A stretch of DNA of 9,791 nucleotides. Origin: CAYJAZ01 sp964368455 (lineage in GTDB: Bacteria > Desulfobacterota > Desulfovibrionia > Desulfovibrionales > Desulfovibrionaceae). The notes beneath the pieces are model-generated. The model saw only the letters and a program-made list of their open reading frames with translations. It did no database searches and was not told where the DNA came from. The stretch's first letter is position 1. Each line of letters opens with the position of its first letter. The stretch covers positions 1 through 9,791 of the forward strand of contig CAYJAZ010000046.1 in the NCBI GenBank assembly GCA_964368455.1, given 5' to 3'. A program made the position numbers and the translations under genes. Positions 1 through 5,465 of this stretch are shown here, one piece after another.

Positions 1-530
1 TTTCAAATAAAGAAATTTCACCTACAGGTCAAAAACTTCTTAAACAATACTTCAACGTTAGTGCAAAGAATTTCCGTGATTTAGGCGAAGATTTAGCCTT
101 CTCAATTATGGGACGTCATATCGCAAGAGTTGAAGAAACTTGGCACTTACTTGATGTTGTAGAAACAAACCTCAAACAAGTAAAGTTTGATCAACCAACT
201 TTCGTTGAACTCACTCTGCCTGCTGAAGGTTTCGGTTTCGGCCTCACAGAAGCTCCACGTGGATCTTTAGTGCACTATATCAAAACTAGCGAAGGCGTTA
301 TCGATGATTACCAACTCCTTCCAGCTACATTATGGAATATGTCTCCTCGCGACGATAACGACGTTCGCGGACCAATCGAAGAAGCTATCATCGGCTTGCC
401 ACTCGTAGGAGAAAATAATTCACCTGTAAACGTCTCGAGAGTCATACGCTCGGTGGATCCATGACTTGGCTGTGCCGTGCATGTATTGCACGCTGACGGT
501 ACTCAAATCGAAGTTCTCGAAGTAGAATAA
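1..530 (+). CDS. hysA: [NiFeSe] hydrogenase large subunit, C-terminal part, selenoprotein (5' end outside window)
   Basis: This is the large, catalytic subunit of a periplasmic or membrane-associated uptake hydrogenase (H2 to 2H+ + 2e-). The reading frame enters at base 3 and gives 175 visible residues ending at TAA 528-530. Family motifs seen are EAPRGSLVH (second-shell Arg) and the C-terminal Ni-ligand motif, read here as DP-(UGA)-LGCAVH. The UGA at 462-464 sits exactly where the first Cys of DPCxxC would be. The frame continues in family-like sequence past it, so UGA is read as selenocysteine rather than stop. By family knowledge, a maturation endopeptidase would cut after the His of CAVH (480-482), removing VLHADGTQIEVLEVE. 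A conventional gene caller would stop at 464 and lose 22 codons including Sec. Codon use looks more biased (CGT/CGC, CTC, ATC, GGC) than in the following genes, which suggests high expression. The small subunit gene is presumably upstream and is not seen. Confidence 0.93.
462..502 (+). promoter_or_regulatory. Selenocysteine UGA with candidate bacterial SECIS hairpin
   Basis: The UGA codon (462-464) is followed at once by a strong hairpin inside the coding sequence. One fold pairs GTGCCGT (472-478) with ACGGTAC (496-502), seven pairs including one G-U, leaving a small internal GCA/TGC stem. An alternative pairs CGTGCA (476-481) with TGCACG (487-492), six perfect pairs around the loop TGTAT (482-486). 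The apical loop begins about 17 nt after the UGA, in the range expected of bacterial SECIS elements bound by SelB. Both folds are read by eye. Which one forms, and whether SelB recognises the loop, is inference. Confidence 0.72.
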
Positions 531-547
531 TCGGTTAAAAGTAAAAT

Positions 548-579
548 AAAAAGAGGGGAAGAAATTCTCCTCTTTTTTT
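548..579 (+). terminator. Rho-independent terminator after hysA
   Basis: GAGGGGAA (553-560) pairs with TTCTCCTC (565-572) around a GAAA tetraloop, with one G-U pair. The stem is extended by an upstream A-run pairing with the following T-run (573-579). It lies 18 nt after the hysA TAA and has the classic GC stem plus U tract, so hysA is probably the last gene of its transcript. Confidence 0.9.
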
Positions 580-592
580 GGTATTAAGACTT

Positions 593-1179
593 TTTTTGTC
601 TCCGACGGCCAAAGGAGTTGAACCCCTTTGGAAACCCCAATTTGCAAGATGAGTGCGAAAAATAGTGGTTGAAATTATATTTTATTTTTTTTATTTGCGA
701 AAAAGTTTTAAAGTTTTGGCGCTTCGCACCAAAACATTAAATACTGTTTCGCTTTAAAATAGGAGAAAATTAGTTCTAATTTAGATTATTTTGCCATTTG
801 TCACTGCGTTCCAAATGTGCATACTGTATTAATTTTAATTTAATTAAAGAAATTGCTATCCCATTAAGAAAGCGATATTAACTCGTCATTGCGAGGAGCG
901 AACAAAGTGAACGACGTGACAATCCATGTCTTTTTAAAAAAACAAAGCTGGAGGCATTTGGAACGCAGTGACAAATGCTCACTTATTCTATGTATTAATC
1001 AAATTCCCACTATTTTAAAGCGAAACAGTATTTATTCTTTTGGTGCGAAGCAGCAAAAGATTAAAACTTTTTCGCAAACAAAAAAATAAAAAACTACTTT
1101 AGCCACTTCCCTACAAACTCACCTTGCCTTATTCGGGTTTCCAAAGGGGCATTGCTCCTTTGGCCGTCGGAGACAAAAA
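593..1179. repeat. Large (about 590 bp) nested palindromic element, non-coding
   Basis: This fills the gene-free stretch between the hysA terminator and the tatB promoter. Three pairs of inverted arms occur in mirror order: 593-637 with 1135-1179 (about 40 of 45 positions identical), 694-760 with 1012-1078 (67 bp, few mismatches), and 795-817 with 955-977 (23 of 23). Gaps between arms are also diverged inverted copies of each other and similar in length (about 56 and 34-37 nt), so the whole is one long imperfect palindrome. Each arm contains its own hairpin: CCAAAGG/CCTTTGG in the outer arm, TTTTGG...CCAAAA in the middle, CATTTG/CAAATG in the inner. The centre (about 893-938) holds a sequence starting TCATTGCGAGGAGCG that resembles a short palindromic repeat common in many bacterial genomes (from memory). 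No credible protein is encoded. The short open frames here read through the repeats. Confidence 0.85.
893..938. repeat. Central repeat unit, copy 1 (TCATTGCGAGG...AATCCATG type)
   Basis: The unit starts TCATTGCGAGGAGCGAAC and continues through ACGACGTGACAATCCATG to a T/A-rich tail. A diverged, slightly shorter copy sits at 5235-5280 in the centre of the second palindromic element, identical over GAACAAA, ACGACGTGA and AATCCATG. The two copies are on the same strand. The first half resembles a widespread interspersed palindromic repeat whose spurious translation reads RHCEERSDVAIHVF-like. Here the same frame gives NDVTIHVF. Confidence 0.65.
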
Positions 1180-1202
1180 GCTTTAGTCTAAACAGCCTTA
1201 AC

Positions 1203-1231
1203 TTGACCGTATTGCCATTCTATTGTACAAA
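1203..1231 (+). promoter_or_regulatory. Candidate sigma70-type promoter for the tatB operon
   Basis: TTGACC (1203-1208), a 17-nt spacer, then TACAAA (1226-1231). It lies just beyond the right arm of the 590-bp palindrome and 24 nt before the tatB ATG, which leaves a very short leader containing the ribosome site GAGGAG at 1243-1248. The -10 box matches the consensus at 4 of 6 positions. Confidence 0.5.
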
Positions 1232-1255
1232 AAGTGAATACTGAGGAGACGCACT

Positions 1256-1561
1256 ATGTTCGGAATTGGGACAACTGAAATACTTGTGATACTTGTTGTA
1301 GCACTTATTGTATTAGGGCCAGAAAATCTGCCAAAAATAGCTAGAACGCTTGGAAAAACATTAGGTGAATTCCGTCGTGTTTCTACAGACTTACAGCGTA
1401 CTCTTAACACTGAAATTGCTTTAGAAGAACATAATCAAAGAAAGAAAGAAGCAGAAGAAGAACTTTTTGGTTCTCAAGAATCTGAAACTGCCCAAAAAAA
1501 TGATGAGACTTTGAGTAATAAAGTAGAAGAAAAAACTTCAAGTACAAGTGAAAAGGCATAA
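1256..1561 (+). CDS. tatB: Sec-independent (Tat) translocase subunit, TatA/B family, TatB-like
   Basis: A 101-residue inner-membrane component of the twin-arginine pathway, which exports folded, cofactor-loaded proteins. Residues 1-20 form a short N-terminal membrane helix beginning MFGIGTTEILVILVV. It is followed by the hinge LGPENLP (about 20-26) and an amphipathic helix (about 27-45). From about residue 58 the sequence is charged and Glu/Lys/Ser-rich, as in TatB tails. LGPExLP rather than the Phe-Gly hinge of TatA favours TatB. In organisms with only two Tat genes the same protein can serve both roles. The start is set by GAGGAG (1243-1248) seven nt before ATG. The gene is 35 nt upstream of tatC. 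It is one gene away from a [NiFeSe] hydrogenase, a typical Tat client through its small subunit. Confidence 0.9.
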   Translation: MFGIGTTEILVILVVALIVLGPENLPKIARTLGKTLGEFRRVSTDLQRTLNTEIALEEHNQRKKEAEEELFGSQESETAQKNDETLSNKVEEKTSSTSEKA

Positions 1562-1596
1562 GAAAACATTCTTCATGAAATTTCTAAGGAATATCT

Positions 1597-2826
1597 ATGA
1601 CAATTAATCAAGAAAATGCCTCAAACAAGACTGAAACAATAAACACTCAAGAAATATCTACTAAAGATAAAGATATTGAATCTTCAAAAGACTCTGCTGA
1701 TTTTTTACTTTCTGATAAAGCAGAAGAACTAGCTAAAGAGCAAGATGAAGTATTAGACGTGGATTATTTGTCAAAAATGAAAAAAGAAGATAAAGATTTC
1801 GATGGTTTTCTTACTCCTGAAGACATTCAAGCTTTAAGAGATAAGCACACAAATTTCAAAGACGAGACTACAGAGGTAGAAATTGCACAAGATCTTGATG
1901 TAGAAAATCAAGCTGATGATAAGACTCCAGAAGATAAGGATCCAGAAAGTCCTGACAATACTGCCCTTCCTATAAAAAGTGAAAAAGCTAAAACTCCAGC
2001 AAAGGCGGCAAAAAAAGAAGAAGTATTTGCAGAAGAAGAAGCTCCGATGACATTGCTTGAACATTTGAAAGAATTTCGTAAAAGATTGACTCGAGTTGTT
2101 CTTATTGTTTTTATTGGTTTCTTTGTTTGCTATAATTTTGCTGAACTTGCCTATAACTTGCTGGCATTACCTTTGAAAAATGCAATGCCAGAAGGCTCTT
2201 CATTTATATACACTTCGCCTCCGGGTGCTTTCTTTGTTTATCTTAAAGTTTCTTTAGTGCTGTCTTTTTTTGCAACTTCGCCTTATTCTTTTTACCAAAT
2301 ATGGGCCTTTGTTGCTCCTGGCCTTTACAAAGAAGAAAAAAGAATGCTTATTCCACTTTCTTTCTTTTCAGCCTTCTTTTTTATTTCAGGTGCAACATTC
2401 TGTTATTATTTAGTTTTCCCTATTGCATTTCAATTCTTTATGGGCTTTGCTACTGATGCTATTGTGCCTATGATTTCCATTGAAGAATACTTGAGTTTTG
2501 TACTGAAATTGCTTATTGCCTTTGGTTTAGTTTTTGAAATGCCTTTATTTTCATTTTTCTTAGCTAGACTTGGTTTGCTTACAGCACAAAGAATGCGAAA
2601 ATGGAGAAAATATGCTGTATTAGTCATCTTTATTCTTGCAGCAATTCTTACTCCACCAGATATTTTCTCACAACTTCTTATGGCTTTACCTATGCTTGTT
2701 CTTTATGAAGTAAGTGTTTTTATTGCTGCTCTAGTGGCCAAGAAAAAAGAAGAAAATAATGAAGAAAATGAAGTAGATGAAGATGGAGTTAAAGACGAAG
2801 AAGAAGAAGTAAACAATAAAATTTAA
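1597..2826 (+). CDS. tatC: Tat translocase core subunit TatC with long acidic N-terminal extension
   Basis: The signal-peptide receptor and membrane core of the Tat translocase. The conserved domain runs from about residue 151 (MTLLEHLKEFRKRL) to 381 with six predicted membrane helices. It contains the loop AFVAPGLYKEEKR (with the conserved Glu), LVFEMP (conserved membrane Glu) and LTPPDIFSQ. The protein has 409 residues against about 250 for E. coli TatC. The excess is a roughly 150-residue acidic, low-complexity cytoplasmic extension and a short acidic tail (383-409). In the extension, residues 65-76 read DKDFDGFLTPED, fitting the EF-hand loop DxDxDGxLxxxD. An internal ATG at 2047 would give a conventional TatC but has no good ribosome site. 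The upstream start has TAAGGA (1585-1590) and an uninterrupted frame, so I keep it. Gaps to neighbours are 35 and 31 nt, consistent with one operon. Confidence 0.93.
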   Translation: MTINQENASNKTETINTQEISTKDKDIESSKDSADFLLSDKAEELAKEQDEVLDVDYLSKMKKEDKDFDGFLTPEDIQALRDKHTNFKDETTEVEIAQDLDVENQADDKTPEDKDPESPDNTALPIKSEKAKTPAKAAKKEEVFAEEEAPMTLLEHLKEFRKRLTRVVLIVFIGFFVCYNFAELAYNLLALPLKNAMPEGSSFIYTSPPGAFFVYLKVSLVLSFFATSPYSFYQIWAFVAPGLYKEEKRMLIPLSFFSAFFFISGATFCYYLVFPIAFQFFMGFATDAIVPMISIEEYLSFVLKLLIAFGLVFEMPLFSFFLARLGLLTAQRMRKWRKYAVLVIFILAAILTPPDIFSQLLMALPMLVLYEVSVFIAALVAKKKEENNEENEVDEDGVKDEEEEVNNKI

Positions 2827-2857
2827 AATGAGTACACATTAAAACAAGAAGATATAT

Positions 2858-3667
2858 ATGAATACAATACAAAAATTACTATGCACAACTTTTATAAGCT
2901 TTCTTCCTTTTTCTGCTTATGCAACCACAGCAGCAGATGTTGAAAAAATACTTATGCAAGAACCTGAAATATTAGAAAAGATTTTTAAGAAAAATCCAAA
3001 AATCTTGAATGATGCTGTTATACAAGTTTTGCGTGACAATAATGAACTTCTTATAGACATTATCCAACAAGGTGCTGATAGCAAAAGAAGAAGTCAATTA
3101 AAAGCACAATGGGAAGAAGATTCAAAGATTCCAAAGAAAGTCACACTTGAAGATCGCCCTTCACGCGGTAGTGAAGATGCACCTGTGACTGTGATTGCTT
3201 TTTCTGACTTTGCTTGTACTTATTGTATGCAATCAGCCTCAGTTATTGAGAATTTACTTAAAAGACATCCAGACATTCGTTTTGTTTTCAAACAATATGT
3301 TTCTGAATCGCCAGCAGCACAAGAAGCTGCAAAATGGTTTTTATCTGCACTTGACATAGACGAGAAAAAAGGTTGGAATTTCTACGCATTGCTTTTCTCA
3401 AATCAACAATCTTTCTTTGCTAATCCAAGTGAAACATTGAGATTAGTTGCTACACAAGCAGGTTTTGATCCAAGAGATATTGAAAAAACCTTGAAGAAAA
3501 ACCAAAGAAAATACACACAAATACTTGAAGAAGATGTCAAAGAAGCACAAGAACTTGGCTTCACAGGAACTCCTTCTTTCTTAGTAAATGATTTAGTTAT
3601 TTTAGGCTCAATGCCTTTAGAAACTTTTGACGATGCATATTCCTTTGCACTTGAAAAAACACAATAA
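2858..3667 (+). CDS. Periplasmic DsbA/ScsC-like thiol:disulfide oxidoreductase
   Basis: A 269-residue secreted thioredoxin-fold protein, likely forming or isomerising disulfides in the periplasm. Residues 1-22 look like a Sec signal peptide (basic start, hydrophobic core, cleavage near SAYA-TTA). Residues 26-90 form a charged helical region with PEIL/PKIL near-repeats, like the oligomerisation segment of ScsC/Com1-type proteins. The catalytic domain follows from about 104 (GSEDAPVTVIAFSDFACTYC), with active-site C120-T-Y-C123 and the cis-Pro loop GTPS (P239). Whether it is an oxidase (DsbA) or an isomerase (ScsC/DsbG-like) cannot be decided from sequence. The N-terminal helical region leans towards the oligomeric type. 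The ribosome site is weak (AAGAAGA upstream). It follows tatC by 31 nt and precedes purQ by 23 nt. A link to folding of exported proteins is inference. Confidence 0.85.
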   Translation: MNTIQKLLCTTFISFLPFSAYATTAADVEKILMQEPEILEKIFKKNPKILNDAVIQVLRDNNELLIDIIQQGADSKRRSQLKAQWEEDSKIPKKVTLEDRPSRGSEDAPVTVIAFSDFACTYCMQSASVIENLLKRHPDIRFVFKQYVSESPAAQEAAKWFLSALDIDEKKGWNFYALLFSNQQSFFANPSETLRLVATQAGFDPRDIEKTLKKNQRKYTQILEEDVKEAQELGFTGTPSFLVNDLVILGSMPLETFDDAYSFALEKTQ

Positions 3668-3690
3668 AATTGAAATATTAGGAGAATAAC

Positions 3691-4503
3691 ATGCAAGCAG
3701 TACACGCTCTTGTTATCACAGGTTTTGGAACAAATTCACACAAAGAAACAGCTCATGCTTGCATGCTTGCAGGTGCGGACAAAGCCGATATTGTCCATTT
3801 TGCAGACATTGCCGACGGTTCTGTGAAATTGAGTGACTATCATTTTCTTATTTTCCCAGGCGGTTTCTTAGATGGCGACGATCTTGGTGCAGCACAAGCG
3901 GCAGCACAAAGATGGAGACATTTAAGTGATAAGAATGGAAAATCACTTATGCAATCATTACAAGAGTTTATCGCTGATGGCAAGCTCATCATGGGTATTT
4001 GTAATGGTTTCCAACTTCTTGTAAAGCTTGGCATTCTTCCAGCGGTTGACAATCAATATTTCACAAGACAGGTTTCTTTAGCACACAATGCGTCTGCTCG
4101 TTATGAAGACAGATGGGTGCATTTAAAGGTGAATAAAGCATCTCATTGTATTTTTACGAAAAACATTGAATTTATCGATTGCCCTATCAGACATGGCGAA
4201 GGAAGACTTGTTACTTTAGACGATGAAATCCTTGCTCGCTTACAAAAAGATAATCTTATTGCTCTGCAATACGCACATCCACAAAGTGATGAAATAACAC
4301 AAGAATATCCTTACAATCCAAATGGTTCTCCACTTGGCATTGCAGGCTTGACAGATCCTAGCGGCCGTATACTTGGGCTTATGCCTCATCCAGAAGCTGC
4401 TGGCCATGCGACAAATTATCCAAATTGGACAAGACAAATGCCTGAACAATTAGCAACACTTTTGTTTAAAAATGCTGTTGAATATTTAAAAAACGCCAAA
4501 TAA
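3691..4503 (+). CDS. purQ: Phosphoribosylformylglycinamidine synthase, glutaminase subunit (PurQ-like)
   Basis: A class I glutamine amidotransferase that would supply ammonia to PurL for converting FGAR to FGAM in de novo purine synthesis, in the cytoplasm. Visible features are IFPGGFLDGDDLG (about 54-66, the family PGGF loop), nucleophile elbow GICNGFQ with C104, IRHGEGR (about 166-172), and the catalytic MPHPEAAGH (H233, E235). It has 270 residues, longer than the about 227 of Bacillus-type PurQ, and has GFGTNSHKE in place of the usual GNxNxxE-like start. In these respects it resembles the amidotransferase domain of large PurL proteins. The start is supported by AGGAG (3680-3684) six nt upstream. 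The next gene, 14 nt downstream, is another IMP-pathway enzyme, which strengthens the call. The PurL synthetase partner is not in the window. Confidence 0.85.
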   Translation: MQAVHALVITGFGTNSHKETAHACMLAGADKADIVHFADIADGSVKLSDYHFLIFPGGFLDGDDLGAAQAAAQRWRHLSDKNGKSLMQSLQEFIADGKLIMGICNGFQLLVKLGILPAVDNQYFTRQVSLAHNASARYEDRWVHLKVNKASHCIFTKNIEFIDCPIRHGEGRLVTLDDEILARLQKDNLIALQYAHPQSDEITQEYPYNPNGSPLGIAGLTDPSGRILGLMPHPEAAGHATNYPNWTRQMPEQLATLLFKNAVEYLKNAK

Positions 4504-4517
4504 TAAAGGAGTTATAC

Positions 4518-5108
4518 ATGGACATGCTTCCGATTAAACGTGCCTTGATAAGCGTTACACACAAGGACAATCTTCCTGAATTTGCTAAATTTCTAGCAAA
4601 GAACAATGTCGAACTAGTTTCTACTGGTGGCACATTAAAATTTTTACAAGAGCTTGGATTAAAGGTTACAGCTGTGAGCACTGTGACTGGTTTTCCTGAA
4701 ATTCTAGGTGGTAGAGTGAAAACTCTTCATCCAAAAATTCATGGTGGTATCTTGGCTGATAAGGACAATAGCGAACATCTTGGCACTCTTGCTGGGCACG
4801 AAATTGAACCTTTTGATATTGTTATTGTAAATCTTTACGATTTCAAAACAGCTTTAGAAAAAAAACTTCCTGTGCGTGATATGGTAGAAGAAATAGACAT
4901 CGGCGGCCCTTGCTTGCTTCGTGCTTCTTCAAAGAACTACCATTCTATTCTCGTGCTTTCTGATTTTAATGATTATGCTAAAGCTCAAGAATTATTAGAA
5001 AAAAATAATATGACTATAGATTTAGATTTTAGAAAGAAAATGGCTGCTGACACTTTTAAGCGTACGTCAGAATACGATGCTATGATAACTGAATATTTAG
5101 CTGGATAG
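4518..5108 (+). CDS. purH: Stand-alone IMP cyclohydrolase (PurH N-terminal domain)
   Basis: This enzyme closes the purine ring (FAICAR to IMP), the last step of de novo IMP synthesis. Its 196 residues match only the MGS-like cyclohydrolase half of bifunctional PurH: ALISVTHKDNL (about 9-19), STGGT (about 35-39), GGRVKTLHPKIHGGIL (about 64-79), NLYDF (about 105-109), EIDIGGPCLLRASSKN (about 125-140). The sequence ends at YDAMITEYLAG, which is where the transformylase half would begin in bifunctional enzymes. It therefore looks like a natural single-domain protein rather than a truncation. The AICAR transformylase activity must come from elsewhere (separate domain, PurP or similar). AAAGGAG (4505-4511) precedes ATG. 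The gene is probably the last of the tatB-to-purH run, because a large hairpin begins 11 nt after its stop. Confidence 0.88.
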   Translation: MDMLPIKRALISVTHKDNLPEFAKFLAKNNVELVSTGGTLKFLQELGLKVTAVSTVTGFPEILGGRVKTLHPKIHGGILADKDNSEHLGTLAGHEIEPFDIVIVNLYDFKTALEKKLPVRDMVEEIDIGGPCLLRASSKNYHSILVLSDFNDYAKAQELLEKNNMTIDLDFRKKMAADTFKRTSEYDAMITEYLAG

Positions 5109-5118
5109 TGAAGATTTT

Positions 5119-5171
5119 TCGAGAGAGGGGAACCGCGTTTTTTTGAAAAAAACGAGGTTCCCCTCTCTCGA
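5119..5171. repeat. Hairpin A (left arm of second palindromic element)
   Basis: TCGAGAGAGGGGAACC (5119-5134) pairs fully with 5156-5171. One G/A mismatch follows, then CGTTTTTTT pairs with AAAAAAACG around a single G (5145), so only the tip is unpaired. No T-run follows the 3' arm, so it is not a standard intrinsic terminator, but it begins 11 nt after the purH stop and could end, stall or stabilise the transcript. Confidence 0.85.
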
Positions 5172-5234
5172 GCTCTCACCCCTCCTTAAAAAACAACATT
5201 AAAGGTTAAACTAAAACTCACGCAACAGTCTAAA

Positions 5235-5280
5235 TCATTCTGTGGAACAAAACGACGTGAAAATCCATGCCTTTATAAAA
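5235..5280. repeat. Central repeat unit, copy 2
   Basis: A diverged copy of the unit at 893-938: TCATT, then GAACAAAACGACGTGA, AATCCATG and CTTTATAAAA in the same order and strand. It lacks a few bases in the first half. It lies close to the centre of the 5116-5436 palindrome, as copy 1 does in its own element. Confidence 0.6.
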
Positions 5281-5381
5281 TCTTTAAACACGACAAAGTT
5301 AATTTCTCAATTAACTTGTGCCAAAAACTTTATTGATCAACAAAATTTTATTCACAAATATTTTTTAAGGAGGGGGAGAGC

Positions 5382-5432
5382 TCGAGAGGGGGAACTCCGT
5401 TTTTTTGAAAAAAACGTAGTTCCCCCTCTCGA
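5382..5432. repeat. Hairpin B (right arm of second palindromic element)
   Basis: TCGAGAGGGGGAACT (5382-5396) pairs fully with 5418-5432. One C/T mismatch is followed by the same CGTTTTTTT/AAAAAAACG apex as hairpin A. The stem differs from hairpin A (GAGAGGGGGAACT against GAGAGAGGGGAACC), yet both sides changed together, so pairing is kept. Confidence 0.85.
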
Positions 5433-5465
5433 AAAACCCTTACCTCACAAAAAAAGGAGTCTCCC

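Larger units (their letters stand above)
5116..5436. repeat. Second palindromic element (about 320 bp) with hairpin arms
   Basis: This occupies the gene-free gap between purH and hflX. The left arm is a near-perfect hairpin at 5119-5171 plus a flank (5172-5192). The right arm is a flank (5361-5381) plus a hairpin at 5382-5432. The two arms are also inverted copies of each other, sharing TTAAGGAGGGG, GAGCTCGAGAG and the apex TTTTTTTGAAAAAAA. The middle (5193-5360) is AT-rich. It holds the central repeat unit (5235-5280) also found in the 590-bp element, and a small perfect hairpin at 5296-5317 (AAGTTAATT / AATTAACTT, loop TCTC). I see no credible gene. A 75-codon open frame from 5242 translates the repeat itself. 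No strong promoter for hflX is visible here. Confidence 0.85.

Noticed and set aside
108..464. hysA read as ending at the UGA, or as a pseudogene with a premature stop
   Set aside because: The stop falls exactly on the known selenocysteine position, the frame continues with conserved LGCAVH, and a SECIS-like hairpin follows.
889..1089. Possible small protein of 66 residues
   Set aside because: It reads through the palindromic repeats, has no ribosome site, and its NDVTIHVF-type sequence is a well-known spurious translation of interspersed repeats.
593..1179. CRISPR array or insertion sequence
   Set aside because: Repeats are inverted and nested, not direct and evenly spaced, and there is no transposase frame.
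2047..2826. Conventional short TatC starting at the internal ATG
   Set aside because: No good ribosome site, while the upstream ATG has TAAGGA and an open frame. It remains possible as a second product.
5119..5432. Hairpins A and B as ordinary intrinsic terminators
   Set aside because: Neither 3' arm is followed by a T-run; the Ts are in the apex. An effect on transcription is possible but not the standard type.
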